Source: Pseudomonas sp. dw_358 (GTDB lineage Bacteria; Pseudomonadota; Gammaproteobacteria; Pseudomonadales; Pseudomonadaceae). Taken from it: DNA of 64,000 nt. The translations under genes and the position numbers were made by a program. Shown here one piece after another: positions 44,502 to 53,814 of the stretch; positions within the stretch are counted from its first letter, which is position 1, and each line of letters opens with the position of its first letter. The notes beneath the pieces were generated by a model, which was not told the origin of the DNA, did not search any database, and worked only from the letters and a program-made list of their open reading frames with translations. The DNA is taken from contig NZ_JAAVUX010000010.1 in NCBI RefSeq assembly GCF_018449655.1, positions 1 through 64,000 of the forward strand. Direction: 5' to 3'.

Positions 44502-44697
44502 GCGCAGGGATCGGCTCTAACTCAATGGGTGAAGGCGCCTGCAACCTGCCTGGCACCTGAGCCACGAGAAACTTCAGAAATTTCCGCCGCATTTTCAGAA
44601 CCGTCCTACAGACATCCCCTACCCCTTTCGACGAATCTCGCCCCCGGTCCGGCGCCTCTCCGCGTGCCGGCTTCGAGATTGACGAAAGGAACCAGCA

Positions 44698-45108
44698 ATG
44701 GCGTATGGACATTTCATTGGCAGAGGGGACAAGACCAGCTGTGGCGGCACCGTGCTCGAGGGCGCCGACACCGTCATGATGTTTGGCCTGCTCCAGAGTC
44801 GCGAGGGCGATGCCGTCAGTTGCGGCGCGGATGGGCAGCCATATCAGATCCTGGGTGGCATCGACTCTAGGATGACGGGTGGGCGCCGGGTGGCAGGCAC
44901 GCTGGACAGCGTCAGCAGTTGCCCGTGCCAGGCGCGGTTGCTGGCGTCGAGCACCCATGCTCAGTATGAGTCGGCGTATGACTTGCCGGCGAGTGCGCGC
45001 AGTGACGCCCCAGGGGTTGCATCTGAGTTGCCGCCCTCGGCCCCCTCTTCCTCGGCGCCACCGCAGTCCCGCAACCCAGTTCTAACCTTATTCCTCATCG
45101 ATATTTAA
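44698..45108 (+). CDS. PAAR-domain protein lacking an effector domain
   Basis: A 136-residue protein. Residues 1-80 form a PAAR domain, the sharpened tip of the type VI secretion spike (GHFIGRGDKTSCGGTVLEG, then REGDAVSCG and CPC). A Ser/Pro/Ala-rich linker (95-122) follows and ends abruptly in NPVLTLFLIDI. Related pseudomonad proteins with the same N-terminus continue for several hundred residues into LysM-like and toxin regions. Those are absent, so this is a natural tip-only form or a truncated effector. No immunity gene, VgrG or other T6SS gene is nearby. Confidence 0.82.
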   Translation: MAYGHFIGRGDKTSCGGTVLEGADTVMMFGLLQSREGDAVSCGADGQPYQILGGIDSRMTGGRRVAGTLDSVSSCPCQARLLASSTHAQYESAYDLPASARSDAPGVASELPPSAPSSSAPPQSRNPVLTLFLIDI

Positions 45109-45179
45109 AAAAATATTTTTATACCGATAGTATCTTTCACTATAACGCTGCCCTCCTCACCCCGCCCTGGTACCGAATC

Positions 45180-46055
45180 ATGCCTGCCTCCAGAAAACTC
45201 TCCCTGGCCACCCTGCTCGGCTCGGCCATCGCGTTCGGCACCCTCTTCAGCGCCTCGGCGATGGCCGCCGGACTGCTGGAAAAAGGCCGCAGCAGCGGCC
45301 TGACCGCCGGCATCGCCAACGAGCAGCCTTACGCTTACATCGGCACCGACGGCAAGATTACCGGGGCCAATTATGAAGTGCTGTTGGCGATTCTCAAGCC
45401 GTTGGGCATCACCCAGGTGGACACTCCCATCAGTGACTTCGGCTCGCTGGTGCCGGGGCTGGCGGCCAAGCGCTTCGACCTGATCGGCGCCGGGCTGTTC
45501 ATCACCCCGCCGCGCTGCAAGGTGATCGCCTATTCAAACCCGGTGACCCGTTCGGGTGGCGCCTTTATCGTCAAGGCCGGTAACCCCTTGAACCTGCACA
45601 GCCTCAAGGACGTCGCCGCCAACGGCAAGGCGCGCCTGGCTACGCAACCGGGCTCCAATCAGGTGCAGGAAGCCAAGAGCGCCGGGATCAGTGAGGCCAA
45701 CGTCTCCCTGTTCGACAAGGACAATGAGGCCTTGGCGGCGTTGCAGGCCAACCGGGTGGATGTGGTGTATTTCCCTGACGCAGAGATCATCGGCCTGCTG
45801 CAAAAAGCCAATGACCCATCGGTGGAACGTGCCCTGCCCTTTGAGCAGATCCCCGACGCCAGCGGCAACCCGACCTGGAATTATCACGCCTACGGCCTGC
45901 CGAAGAACGACCCGGCCTTTGCTCAGGCCTTCAATGAACAACTCGCCAAGCTGCGCGCGTCCGGGGAGTTACTGAAGATCCTGCAGAAATACGGCTACAC
46001 CGAGAACGAGCTGCCGGCCACGGACATCACTGCCGAGCAACGATGCTCGCTCTGA
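45180..46055 (+). CDS. ehuB: Ectoine-type ABC substrate-binding protein (EhuB-like)
   Basis: A 291-residue periplasmic binding protein with a signal peptide of about 29 residues (ending AMA). The mature part begins with a helix GLLEKGRSSG and SBP_bac_3 strand TAGIANEQPYAYI, and contains RFDLIGAGLFITPPRCKVIAYSNP-type text typical of EhuB, which binds ectoine and hydroxyectoine. The four following genes complete the importer. No ectoine degradation gene (doeA, eutD, eutE) is next to it, so it may serve osmoprotectant uptake. The upstream 71 bp are AT-rich, with TATAAC at about 45141 as a possible -10 box. Confidence 0.85.
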   Translation: MPASRKLSLATLLGSAIAFGTLFSASAMAAGLLEKGRSSGLTAGIANEQPYAYIGTDGKITGANYEVLLAILKPLGITQVDTPISDFGSLVPGLAAKRFDLIGAGLFITPPRCKVIAYSNPVTRSGGAFIVKAGNPLNLHSLKDVAANGKARLATQPGSNQVQEAKSAGISEANVSLFDKDNEALAALQANRVDVVYFPDAEIIGLLQKANDPSVERALPFEQIPDASGNPTWNYHAYGLPKNDPAFAQAFNEQLAKLRASGELLKILQKYGYTENELPATDITAEQRCSL

Positions 46056-46103
46056 CTTCACCCAAGCCACCCCCCAGGCCTCAAACCCACACGAGTACAG
46101 GTC

Positions 46104-46769
46104 ATGTTCACCGACGGCACCGTGCTGTTTATCGCCCGACAACTGGGACAAGGCGCCTGGGTCACCCTGCAGATCACCGCCCAGGCCGAGGTCCTCGTTC
46201 TGGTGCTGGGTTTTGCCATCGCCTTGATGCGCCTGTCGCGCTGGCGTGCGTTACGCTGGGTCGCCACCGTCTATGTGGAACTGCTGCGGGGCATCTCGGC
46301 GCTGGTGTTGCTGTTCTATCTGTTCTTCATTCTGCCGCTGTTCGGCATCACCCTGGCGCCGATGACCACCGGGGTGATCGGCCTGGGGCTGACCTTTTCC
46401 GCCTACGGCTCGGAGATCATCCGGTCGGCGCTGGTGAACGTGAGTGCGGGCCAGCGGGATGCAGCACGGGCGCTGGATTTTCCGCCCGGTGCGGCCCTGC
46501 GGCGGATCATCCTGCCTCAAGCGCTGCCGTTCATGATTCCGCCGCTGGGCAACCAACTGGTGGAATTGCTCAAGACCACGTCGCTGGTGTCGCTGATCAC
46601 CCTGACCGACCTGACCTTTGCCGGTAACCAATTGATCACCACCCTTGGGCGGCAGTCGTTGATATGGAGCATCGTGCTGCTGTGCTATTTCGCCATGGCC
46701 TGGCCGTTGAGCGCGCTGGTGCGCCGCTATGAACGGCACAGTACGGCCTGGCGGCGGCCGGAGCACTGA
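46104..46769 (+). CDS. ehuC: Ectoine-type ABC permease (EhuC-like)
   Basis: A 221-residue inner-membrane permease of the polar-amino-acid HisM/GlnP group, with five or so spans. YVELLRGISALVLLFYLFF is the conserved N-terminal block and GQRDAARALDFPPGAALRRIILPQA is the EAA loop contacting the ATPase. It lies 48 bp after ehuB and 1 bp before the second permease. Confidence 0.87.
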   Translation: MFTDGTVLFIARQLGQGAWVTLQITAQAEVLVLVLGFAIALMRLSRWRALRWVATVYVELLRGISALVLLFYLFFILPLFGITLAPMTTGVIGLGLTFSAYGSEIIRSALVNVSAGQRDAARALDFPPGAALRRIILPQALPFMIPPLGNQLVELLKTTSLVSLITLTDLTFAGNQLITTLGRQSLIWSIVLLCYFAMAWPLSALVRRYERHSTAWRRPEH

Positions 46770-46770
46770 C

Positions 46771-47424
46771 ATGGATTTCGACTTCCAACTGGCCTGGTCG
46801 ATTGTGCCGGACTTGCTCAAAGGGCTGCTGGTCACGGTGCGGGTGGTCATCCTCGGTTTCGTCGTGGCCACGGTGCTGGGCATGGCGGTGGCGCTGTTGC
46901 AGCGCAGTCCCTCGAGCATCGTGCGGCGCCTGTGCGCGGGCTACCTGAGCTTTCTGCGCAACACGCCATTGATGGTGCAGCTCTATGTGCTGTTCTTCGC
47001 CCTCCCCCAGGCCGGGATCACCCTGCCGCCCATCAGCACCGGCGTGCTCGGCCTGGGCCTGTATTACAGCGCCTACATCGCCGAGGCCTGGCGCGGCGCC
47101 ATTGACGGTATCGATCGTGGTCAGTGGGAAGCGGCGTCGGCGCTGGACATCGAGCGCAGCACGACCTGGCGGCGAATTATCCTGCCCCAGGCGCTCAAGC
47201 CGATGCTGCCAGTGCTGGGCAACTACCTGATCGGCATGTTCAAGGAAACACCGCTGCTGGCGGTCATCACCATCCCGGAACTGTTCCAGGCGGCCAAGCA
47301 AGTGGCGGGCCTGACCTATCACTACAACGAGCCCTACACCGTGATGGCGCTGCTGTTCCTGCTGATCAGCGTGCCCACTTCCCTGTTCTTCAAGTACCTG
47401 GAAAAACGCAGCCATGCCGCCTGA
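46771..47424 (+). CDS. ehuD: Ectoine-type ABC permease (EhuD-like)
   Basis: A 217-residue inner-membrane permease, partner of the preceding one. Landmarks are YLSFLRNTPLMVQLYVLFF, LGLYYSAYIAEAWRGAIDGI and the EAA loop QWEAASALDIERSTTWRRII. ATG 46771 follows the ehuC stop at once. Its 3' end overlaps the ATPase gene by 11 bp. Confidence 0.88.
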   Translation: MDFDFQLAWSIVPDLLKGLLVTVRVVILGFVVATVLGMAVALLQRSPSSIVRRLCAGYLSFLRNTPLMVQLYVLFFALPQAGITLPPISTGVLGLGLYYSAYIAEAWRGAIDGIDRGQWEAASALDIERSTTWRRIILPQALKPMLPVLGNYLIGMFKETPLLAVITIPELFQAAKQVAGLTYHYNEPYTVMALLFLLISVPTSLFFKYLEKRSHAA

Positions 47425-48193
47425 CGCACGCACTCGCCCACAGATTCGCCTGACTCAGGTAGTCAAGCATTTCGGCGGCGCGCCGATCATCGACCACCTG
47501 GACCTGAGCATTCCCCAGGGTCAGAAAGTGGCACTGATCGGCCCCAGCGGCTCGGGCAAATCCACGATACTGCGCTTGATCAAGGGGCTGGAAACCTACC
47601 AGCAAGGCAGCATCGAGGTGGCCGGTGCGCCGGTGCCGGCGCCGCCCCATGGCTGGCGCTGGCCGTTGAGCCGGCGCCAGCCGGTGGTGCATCGGGTGGG
47701 CATGGTGTTCCAGCAGTTCAACCTGTTTCCCCACCTGACCGTGCTGGACAATGTCATGGAAGCGCCGGTGCAGGTGCTGCGCCTGAACCCGAGCGAGGCG
47801 CGCAGCCGTGCCATGACCTGTCTGGAGCAGGTGGGCCTGACCCACAAGGCCGCTGCCTACCCTGCCAACCTGTCGGGCGGCCAGCAGCAACGGGTCGCCA
47901 TCGCCCGCGCCTTGGCCATGCGCCCGCAGGTATTGCTGTTCGACGAAGTGACCTCCGCGCTGGACCCGGAGCTGGTGGGCGAGGTACTGGAGGTGATTCG
48001 CAACATCGCGCACGAACAGCAGACCACCATGTTGCTGGTCACCCATGAAATGAATTTTGCCCAGGACTTTGCCGATCGGGTGCTGTTCATGGAGAGTGGG
48101 AGGATCATTGCCGATGGCAACCCGGAAGAGATTCTGGTCAACCCGCAGGATGAGCGTACCCGGCGTTTCCTCAATCGCGTGCAGGGCCATTAA
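47414..48193 (+). CDS. ehuA: Ectoine-type ABC ATPase (EhuA-like)
   Basis: A 259-residue ATP-binding subunit. The P-loop GPSGSGKSTILRLIKG, Q-loop VFQQFNLFPHLTVLDNV, signature NLSGGQQQRVAIARAL and Walker B VLLFDEVTSALDPELVGE are all intact. A 25-residue insertion between P-loop and Q-loop (PVPAPPHGWRWPLSRRQPV) is longer and richer in Pro and Trp than in most amino-acid ATPases. It ends the operon. Confidence 0.88.
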   Translation: MPPDARTRPQIRLTQVVKHFGGAPIIDHLDLSIPQGQKVALIGPSGSGKSTILRLIKGLETYQQGSIEVAGAPVPAPPHGWRWPLSRRQPVVHRVGMVFQQFNLFPHLTVLDNVMEAPVQVLRLNPSEARSRAMTCLEQVGLTHKAAAYPANLSGGQQQRVAIARALAMRPQVLLFDEVTSALDPELVGEVLEVIRNIAHEQQTTMLLVTHEMNFAQDFADRVLFMESGRIIADGNPEEILVNPQDERTRRFLNRVQGH

Positions 48194-48285
48194 CCATCAG
48201 CTGCGCCTCATGAAACACTGTGTTACTTTCTCTTTTTTATCAGTGGGTTGATTCCAGAACCTACCGCTTTACATCAAGAGAAAAA

Positions 48286-49140
48286 ATGCGCATTCGATCT
48301 GCTGTCCTGACCTGCCTGCTCCTCGTCACCCCCGCCCTGCACGCCGAGACGCGTATCGGCACCTGGAACCTGGAACACCTCAGCGTGCGTCCCAACAAGG
48401 ACTTCGCCGCCATTGCCAAGGTGGCCGCCAACGTCGACTTTCTTGCGGTGCAGGAGTTGATGAGCGAAGACGCCCTCGACACCTTGGCCCAGGCCTTGAG
48501 CAAGCAGACCGGCCACCACTGGAGCGCCATGTCCTCCAGCGCCGTAGGCCGTTCTTCCTATAAAGAGATGTACGGCTTCGTGTGGCGCGACGACGCGGTG
48601 GCCTACGCCGACGGCGCCGTGACGTATCTGGACCGCGACAAGGCCTTCGCCCGAGACCCCTACTCGGCGCGCTTCAAGTCCTTGAGCGATCACACCGATT
48701 TCGTGGTGGCCACGGTGCACATTCTGTACGGCAAGCACAAGGCCGACCGCGCCGGGGAGATCACTGCGCTCTCGCAATACTGGGCCTGGCTGGGAGACAC
48801 CTACCACGGCAACAGCCATTTGCTGCTGATGGGGGACTTCAACACCCCGCCGACCTCGCCGGCCTGGGACAACCTCGACCAATCCGCCCGGCCGTTGCTC
48901 ACCGAGGGGGCCAGCACGCTCTCCACCACGGACGGCAAGTTCGCCAACCTGTACGACAACATCTTCATCGCCAAGGCCAGCACCATCAAGATCAACACCG
49001 TACAGATCTTCGCCTATCCGAAGTTCCTCGGCCTGACCCATCAGCAGGCCCGCGCCAGTGTTTCAGACCATGCGCCCTTGTTTTTACACGCCCAATTGGG
49101 TAGCCCCCTGGCGATGGGAAGACCGTCTGCCCGAAACTAG
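48286..49140 (+). CDS. Exported endonuclease/exonuclease/phosphatase-fold protein
   Basis: A 284-residue protein with a signal peptide of about 20 residues (ending LHA) and a DNase I-like fold: TWNLEHL (Asn28), Glu57 in VQELMS, His145 in TVHILYG, Asp184 and Asn186 in GDFNTPP, and SDHAPL at the end. The family cleaves DNA, sphingomyelin or phosphoinositides; the specific substrate is unclear. Export suggests action on extracellular DNA or lipid. The start at 48286 follows AAGAGA. Confidence 0.87.
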   Translation: MRIRSAVLTCLLLVTPALHAETRIGTWNLEHLSVRPNKDFAAIAKVAANVDFLAVQELMSEDALDTLAQALSKQTGHHWSAMSSSAVGRSSYKEMYGFVWRDDAVAYADGAVTYLDRDKAFARDPYSARFKSLSDHTDFVVATVHILYGKHKADRAGEITALSQYWAWLGDTYHGNSHLLLMGDFNTPPTSPAWDNLDQSARPLLTEGASTLSTTDGKFANLYDNIFIAKASTIKINTVQIFAYPKFLGLTHQQARASVSDHAPLFLHAQLGSPLAMGRPSARN

Positions 49141-49226
49141 TGGCCAAACGTTACCATCTGTCAGAGAAAGCTTTTGGCGCGCCGATTCCTTGCGAAAATG
49201 GGCGGATCATCAAAAGAGAACGCCCA

Positions 49227-49610
49227 ATGCAGCAGCCTGACACGACATTGTCCATAAGCGCCGAAGATGAAGCCTACCAGCGTATGCAGCGTGCCTACGT
49301 CGAAGTGGCCACCGAAATCCGCAAGCAAGCGGCCGCTGCGGGTATTGCGGTGAATGCTGCCTATATCGGCTCGGACATCTATTGCGTGAGCAACTTGACC
49401 AGCGACCTGCTGATTTTCCCGGTGCATGACCTGGAGAATGGCGAGCTGCGCGACTTGCACCTGCCCAAGCATGTGGAAGGCTTGAGCCATTACGAAATCG
49501 TCGAGTACACCCAGCAGGCTCGGCAGTGGCTGGAAACCGCCATCACCCTGTGTGTGCCGCAGCCGTTGGTGGATGAGCAGTACCGGCAGATGCTTGACGA
49601 GATGGCTTGA
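49227..49610 (+). CDS. Conserved hypothetical protein
   Basis: A 127-residue soluble protein with no signal or membrane segment. The N-terminal helix region (AEDEAYQRMQRAYVEVATEIRKQ) is charged, and the middle looks alpha/beta (AAYIGSDIYCVSNLTSDLLIF). I do not recognise a family. ATG 49227 is chosen because AAGAGAA lies about six bases upstream; the frame is open further upstream without a good site. Confidence 0.75.
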   Translation: MQQPDTTLSISAEDEAYQRMQRAYVEVATEIRKQAAAAGIAVNAAYIGSDIYCVSNLTSDLLIFPVHDLENGELRDLHLPKHVEGLSHYEIVEYTQQARQWLETAITLCVPQPLVDEQYRQMLDEMA

Positions 49611-49728
49611 CCGAACATTATTCTTGACGGCTCTGATCATACTGTTTGACATAATAAACGCCTGTGGCAGGCTAGCACTTAGGCTTTGACCAGAAAACGG
49701 GCCGCCCTGGCCCGCCACAAGGTGACTT

Positions 49729-50538
49729 ATGTCAAGCAGCACCCCGAACAAAGAACACCCAACCCTTCGAAAACCGGTGGTCCTCATGTCCATGGGTACG
49801 TCGGTACGCAAAGGCCACGCCTACCAGGTCATGACCCACAAATACATCACCCCGCTGGTGGAACTGGCCGGTTGCTTGCCGGTGCTGGTGCCGACCTGCT
49901 GCGGGATTGATGACCTTGCGCACTATCTGGACATGGCCGACGGCGTCTACCTGACCGGCGCCGGGAGCAACATCGACCCTGCGCTGTATGGCCAGGACAA
50001 CCTGACCCCGGGCAAGGCCCAGGACCGCGAGCGCGACCAGTTCGACTTGCCGTTGATTCACGCTGCCATCGCCCGCGGCCTGCCGATCTTCGGCATTTGC
50101 CGTGGCATGCAGGAGATCAACGTGGCACTGGGCGGCGACCTGTACCAGAAGGTCTACGCCGAGCCGGGCTTCAATGACCACCGGGAAAACCCCGACGCTT
50201 CGGTTCAAGCCCAATACGCCCCCGCCCATAGCGTGCAGATCACCGCCGACAGCTGGCTGCATCAGGTGCTGGGGACCGCGCGCATCGAGGTCAATTCGCT
50301 GCATGGCCAAGGGCTCAAGACCCTCGGAAAGGGCCTGGAAGCCATCGCTTACGCCGACGATGGCCTGGTGGAAGCCATCCACGGAACGGGCTTGAGCTCG
50401 TTCCTCCTCGCAGTGCAATGGCACCCGGAATGGCAAGCCAGCAGCAATCCCGATTCGGTGAAGTTGTTCCAGGCCTTTGGCCAAGCCTGCCGGGCACGCG
50501 TCGCGGGCCAGAGCAAACCCGTGGAACAGGCTGCCTGA
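49729..50538 (+). CDS. Gamma-glutamyl hydrolase, class I glutamine amidotransferase-like (PuuD family)
   Basis: A 269-residue cytosolic peptidase C26 enzyme. Cys124 in FGICRGMQEIN is the nucleophile, with His and Glu in AVQWHPEW completing the triad. PuuD relatives hydrolyse gamma-glutamyl-GABA in putrescine breakdown; other members act on folate or other gamma-glutamyl amides. No puuA, puuB or puuC gene is adjacent, so the exact substrate is open. The 118 bp upstream contain TTGACA-like and CATAAT-like elements at about 49622-49655 that may be a promoter. It converges with the epoxide hydrolase gene with 1 bp between them. Confidence 0.87.
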   Translation: MSSSTPNKEHPTLRKPVVLMSMGTSVRKGHAYQVMTHKYITPLVELAGCLPVLVPTCCGIDDLAHYLDMADGVYLTGAGSNIDPALYGQDNLTPGKAQDRERDQFDLPLIHAAIARGLPIFGICRGMQEINVALGGDLYQKVYAEPGFNDHRENPDASVQAQYAPAHSVQITADSWLHQVLGTARIEVNSLHGQGLKTLGKGLEAIAYADDGLVEAIHGTGLSSFLLAVQWHPEWQASSNPDSVKLFQAFGQACRARVAGQSKPVEQAA

Positions 50539-50539
50539 A

Positions 50540-51691
50540 TTAGCGCAAAGGGCGGAAAAACGCCCTGATCTCTTCGGCCAGTGCCTGGGGTTGCTCCAGG
50601 GCGGCGAAGTGGCCGCCGCGCGCCATGACGGTCCAGCGCTGCAGGTTGTACACCCGCTCGACCCATGAACGCGGCGGCATCGGCAACTCGGCAGGAAACT
50701 GCGCCACTCCCAGCGGCGGCAACACCCGCTGGCCGGTGCTGAAATGCAGCGGGCGGCGGCGCCCTTCCACGTAAAGGCGCATGGACGAGCCGATGGTCCC
50801 GGTGAACCAGTAGAGGCTGATGTTGGTCAGCAGATCATCCATTGACACAGCCTGTTCCAGCTCGCCCTGACAATCACTCCAGGCCTGGAATTTCTCGGTG
50901 ATCCAGGCCGCAAGGCCCGCTGGCGAATCGTTCAGGCCCACCGCCAGGCTTTGCGGTTTGGTCCCCTGAATCTGGCCGTAGGCCCCCTGCGTCTGGCTCC
51001 ACTGGCCGACGTGATCCAGAAACGCCTGCTCATCAGGGCTGATGGGGGCGTGCCCGTCACCCAGCGGTGGGCGGTAGGAACCGGGTATGAAGTTCAGGTG
51101 CAACCCCTTGATCCGGTCGGCATGACGCCAGGCCAGCCAGGTCGCCACCCCCGCGCCCCAATCGCCCCCTTGGGCCCCGAACCGCTCATACCCCAGCGCG
51201 CTCATCAGCTCGGCCCACAGGTCGGCGATCTCGTACGGGCCAGTCCCCGCCGACACCGGCGCCGACGAAAAACCATAACCGGGCAGCGACGGCACCACCA
51301 CATCGAAGGCATCCCGAGGATCTCCCCCGTGAGCACCGGGGTCAGCCAGCAGCGGCACAATGGCCTGCATCTCGACAAAGGAACCGGGCCAGCCGTGGGT
51401 CAGGATCAGCGGCAGCGGCGCGGGGCCCGTACCGCGCTGGTGAATGAAATGCACCTGTTGCCCAGCGTGCTCGGCGATGAACTGCGGCAGCCGGTTAAGC
51501 CGGCGTTCCTGGGCGCGCCAGTCGAAGCCGTGCTGCCAGTGGTGCAACAGCCGACGCAGGAAGTCAGGGGCGGTGCCCTCCTGCCAGCCGGCGCCCTCGA
51601 TGGCAGGTGCCAGACGGGTTCGGGCCAGGCGCTGTTGCAGATCGTGCAGCGCCAAATCATCGACGTGCACGGTAAACGGCTTGATCTGCAT
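50540..51691 (-). CDS. Epoxide hydrolase, alpha/beta-hydrolase fold with EHN domain
   Basis: A 383-residue enzyme with an N-terminal epoxide hydrolase domain (EHN, residues 3-110) and a catalytic alpha/beta-hydrolase domain. The oxyanion motif is HGWPGSF (99-105), the nucleophile Asp177 in GGDWGA and the base His361 in GGHFAALE. It should open epoxides to diols in the cytosol and resembles soluble microsomal-type bacterial enzymes. The gene is monocistronic by position. Confidence 0.9.
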   Translation of the reverse strand: MQIKPFTVHVDDLALHDLQQRLARTRLAPAIEGAGWQEGTAPDFLRRLLHHWQHGFDWRAQERRLNRLPQFIAEHAGQQVHFIHQRGTGPAPLPLILTHGWPGSFVEMQAIVPLLADPGAHGGDPRDAFDVVVPSLPGYGFSSAPVSAGTGPYEIADLWAELMSALGYERFGAQGGDWGAGVATWLAWRHADRIKGLHLNFIPGSYRPPLGDGHAPISPDEQAFLDHVGQWSQTQGAYGQIQGTKPQSLAVGLNDSPAGLAAWITEKFQAWSDCQGELEQAVSMDDLLTNISLYWFTGTIGSSMRLYVEGRRRPLHFSTGQRVLPPLGVAQFPAELPMPPRSWVERVYNLQRWTVMARGGHFAALEQPQALAEEIRAFFRPLR

Positions 51692-51827
51692 TCCGATTTC
51701 TCCCTCAAGCGACTGATAGCGCTGGTAATAATCGACGCCGTCGATAGAAAACAGTGCATTTGATCATTTCCTTTTACCGGCGCTTTGAGCGATGATCCGC
51801 GCGCTTCGATCCAAGGACCCCCGAGTC

Positions 51828-52151
51828 ATGAAAAACCTTCTCGTTTTCCTGCTGCCAATGGCGTTGCTGGCCGGCTGTGCCATTCGCCCAAACGCGCCGT
51901 CCGTGCAGTTTAATAGCAGCAAGACGCCGGCTGAATTCGCCGACTGCGTCTACCCCAAATGGCAGGCCATACGCCCTGGCACGCAGATCACCGAGCACCG
52001 CAACCTGGTGACCCTGACCGCGCCCAGCGACGTCGCCGCCGATCAGATCCTGGAAGCCCACAAGACCAACACCGGCACCCAGGTCTCGCTTTATTTGCGC
52101 GGGCCGATCGGGCACTCGCGCTTGCAGAAAGCCGCGCACGAATGCCGCTGA
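51828..52151 (+). CDS. Small lipoprotein
   Basis: A 107-residue lipoprotein with a signal peptide and lipobox LLAGC (Cys18). The mature part is short and has two further Cys (DCVYPKW and HECR) that could form a disulfide. I do not recognise the family; similar small lipoproteins are common in pseudomonad envelopes. ATG 51828 is preferred over 51792, since it starts the signal peptide directly. Confidence 0.75.
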   Translation: MKNLLVFLLPMALLAGCAIRPNAPSVQFNSSKTPAEFADCVYPKWQAIRPGTQITEHRNLVTLTAPSDVAADQILEAHKTNTGTQVSLYLRGPIGHSRLQKAAHECR

Positions 52152-52161
52152 TGCAGCCCGT

Positions 52162-52800
52162 TCAAAACCACCGGTCATTGCGCTTGCGCCCACGGGTCAG
52201 CATCGGCAGGATCAAACCTGCCAGCAACCCGGCCCCGGCAATGCCGCCCCCATAGACCATGTACCGCATCAACACCTGCTTGTTCTCGTCGCCCAATTGC
52301 GCCTGCACCGTGCGCACCTCACTCTGGGCCGCGGTCAATTGCGCATCGATGTCCTTGTTGTGGGCCTGCAGTTCGTCGATCAGCTTTTTGCGCGTATCCA
52401 GGGTTTCCTGCATGCCCTGAACACGAGTTTTCCAACTGTCATCGATGGTTTTGAGCTGGTCGTTCAATTCGGTGACTTGCTGGGTCAACTGCGGTAGGCG
52501 CTCGGTGGGGCTTGGTTGTTCCTGCAGGTTGGCGCTGGGCAGCCAGACCGTGTCCCCGGACTCGCCACGTATCTGACTGTAGTCGCCCTGGGTGCTGATC
52601 AACTGTACCTTCTGCCCGGATTTGACCATGCCGATCACCCGGTAGCCGTCGGTGGGACCACTGCGCACGATGGTGGTCAGGTTATCGCTGATCCAGCGGT
52701 CGGCTTCGGCGCCATGGGCATTGCCGGTGAGCAGCAGGCCGCCGGCCAGCAGCGAGGAGAATGGCAGCAGCCGAGAAAACAGACGGGAAAGAAAGGGCAT
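52162..52800 (-). CDS. SH3-domain envelope protein (TIGR04211/YgiM-like)
   Basis: A 212-residue protein with a signal peptide ending AHG (residues 1-31), a bacterial SH3 domain at about 35-95 (TTIVRSGPTDGYRVIGMVKSGQKVQLI), a long coiled coil (100-175) and a C-terminal membrane helix (about 180-200) with a basic tail. This is the architecture of the TIGR04211 family, exemplified by E. coli YgiM, anchored in the inner membrane and facing the periplasm. Its role is not established; SH3_3 domains often bind peptidoglycan. Confidence 0.9.
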   Translation of the reverse strand: MPFLSRLFSRLLPFSSLLAGGLLLTGNAHGAEADRWISDNLTTIVRSGPTDGYRVIGMVKSGQKVQLISTQGDYSQIRGESGDTVWLPSANLQEQPSPTERLPQLTQQVTELNDQLKTIDDSWKTRVQGMQETLDTRKKLIDELQAHNKDIDAQLTAAQSEVRTVQAQLGDENKQVLMRYMVYGGGIAGAGLLAGLILPMLTRGRKRNDRWF

Positions 52801-53054
52801 GGTTGATCTTCGCGTGAATATGAAAATGAAGGCCCGGATGGTTGGGCCGTAGACAAGGCGCACTCAGCACCTTAAAGGCAGGTCGCAGCAACTGCCTGCT
52901 GACAGACCGTAAAAATGGCCCCAGGTTCATTTCCCCAGGGGCGACAGCTTGCGCGCATCGCCACTGGCACGGCAGGGCCGATGTGATTTAATAGCCGCCG
53001 GCGCGAGGCGGCCCGCACGGGGCAGCCCTCACATTGACAGAACATAAGGCGGTT

Positions 53055-53600
53055 ATGGATACGGGTGCACGGCTTAAACTGGTTCGAGAACGGCATCAGC
53101 TTTCCCAGCGCGAGCTGGCCCGTCGCAGCGGCGTGACGAACGCCACCATCTCGCTGATCGAGCAGAACCGTGTCAGCCCCTCGGTCAGCTCGCTGAAGAA
53201 ACTGCTGGAGGGCATCCCCATGTCCCTGGCGGACTTCTTCAGCTTCGACGCTCCGCCGCAGCAGGAGCCCTACGTGTTCCGCGCGGGCGAACAACCGGAC
53301 CTCGGCCGTAACGGCTTGCGCCTGTTGCTGGTGGGCGCGCCAGTGCCGGGTCGGCAGATGCGCTTTCTGCGCGAGGTCTATGCCCCGGGCGCAGGTTCCG
53401 GCGAACCCATCGTGCACAGTGAAGGAGAGGAGTGCGGCCTGGTCACCCGTGGCGTGATCGAGATGACCGTGGACGGCGCCGTCAGTGTGCTCCACCCCGG
53501 TGACGGCTACTACATCCCCACCACCCTGCCCCACAGCTTCCGCAACATCGGCGCAGATGAAGCCGAGATCATCAGCGCAAATACACCGGCGAATTTTTGA
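53055..53600 (+). CDS. XRE-family regulator with cupin domain (PuuR-like)
   Basis: A 181-residue regulator: XRE helix-turn-helix at residues 5-60 (QLSQRELARRSGVTNATISL) and a cupin_2 sensor at about 100-175 (GEECGLVTRGVIEMTV, HPGDGYYIPTTLPHSFRN). The layout is that of PuuR and related repressors of amine and amino-acid catabolism. It lies 220 bp before a peptide-type importer in the same direction and 254 bp from the divergent envelope-protein gene. The importer, or the PuuD-like gene at 49729, is a plausible target. ATG 53055 has AAGG upstream. Confidence 0.88.
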   Translation: MDTGARLKLVRERHQLSQRELARRSGVTNATISLIEQNRVSPSVSSLKKLLEGIPMSLADFFSFDAPPQQEPYVFRAGEQPDLGRNGLRLLLVGAPVPGRQMRFLREVYAPGAGSGEPIVHSEGEECGLVTRGVIEMTVDGAVSVLHPGDGYYIPTTLPHSFRNIGADEAEIISANTPANF

Positions 53601-53785
53601 TTCGAATTCGGCCGAGGAACCCCAGCGCGGCCATCGCGGGCAAGCCCTGCTCCCTCAGAGCCACTTCAATGCCGGGTTGGCCTATACCCTCAGGCTTGCC
53701 GGCGACGGCCGCATTGCGGTGTCGCGTGATATATCCATATGACCTTTCAGCCTTGGACATAATTCGTTAAGAGCATATAGATTTC

Positions 53786-53814
53786 CCTAATATATTATCT
53801 ACAAGCATATTAGG
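53786..53814. promoter_or_regulatory. AT-rich inverted repeat over the leader of the second peptide importer
   Basis: CCTAATAT (53786-53793) and ATATTAGG (53807-53814) are exact inverted copies separated by 13 bases. The right arm includes the AGGA ribosome site of the gene starting at 53821. A direct repeat AGCATAT (53772-53778 and 53804-53810) lies in the same patch. It could be an operator for the XRE-cupin protein encoded upstream. Confidence 0.45.
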
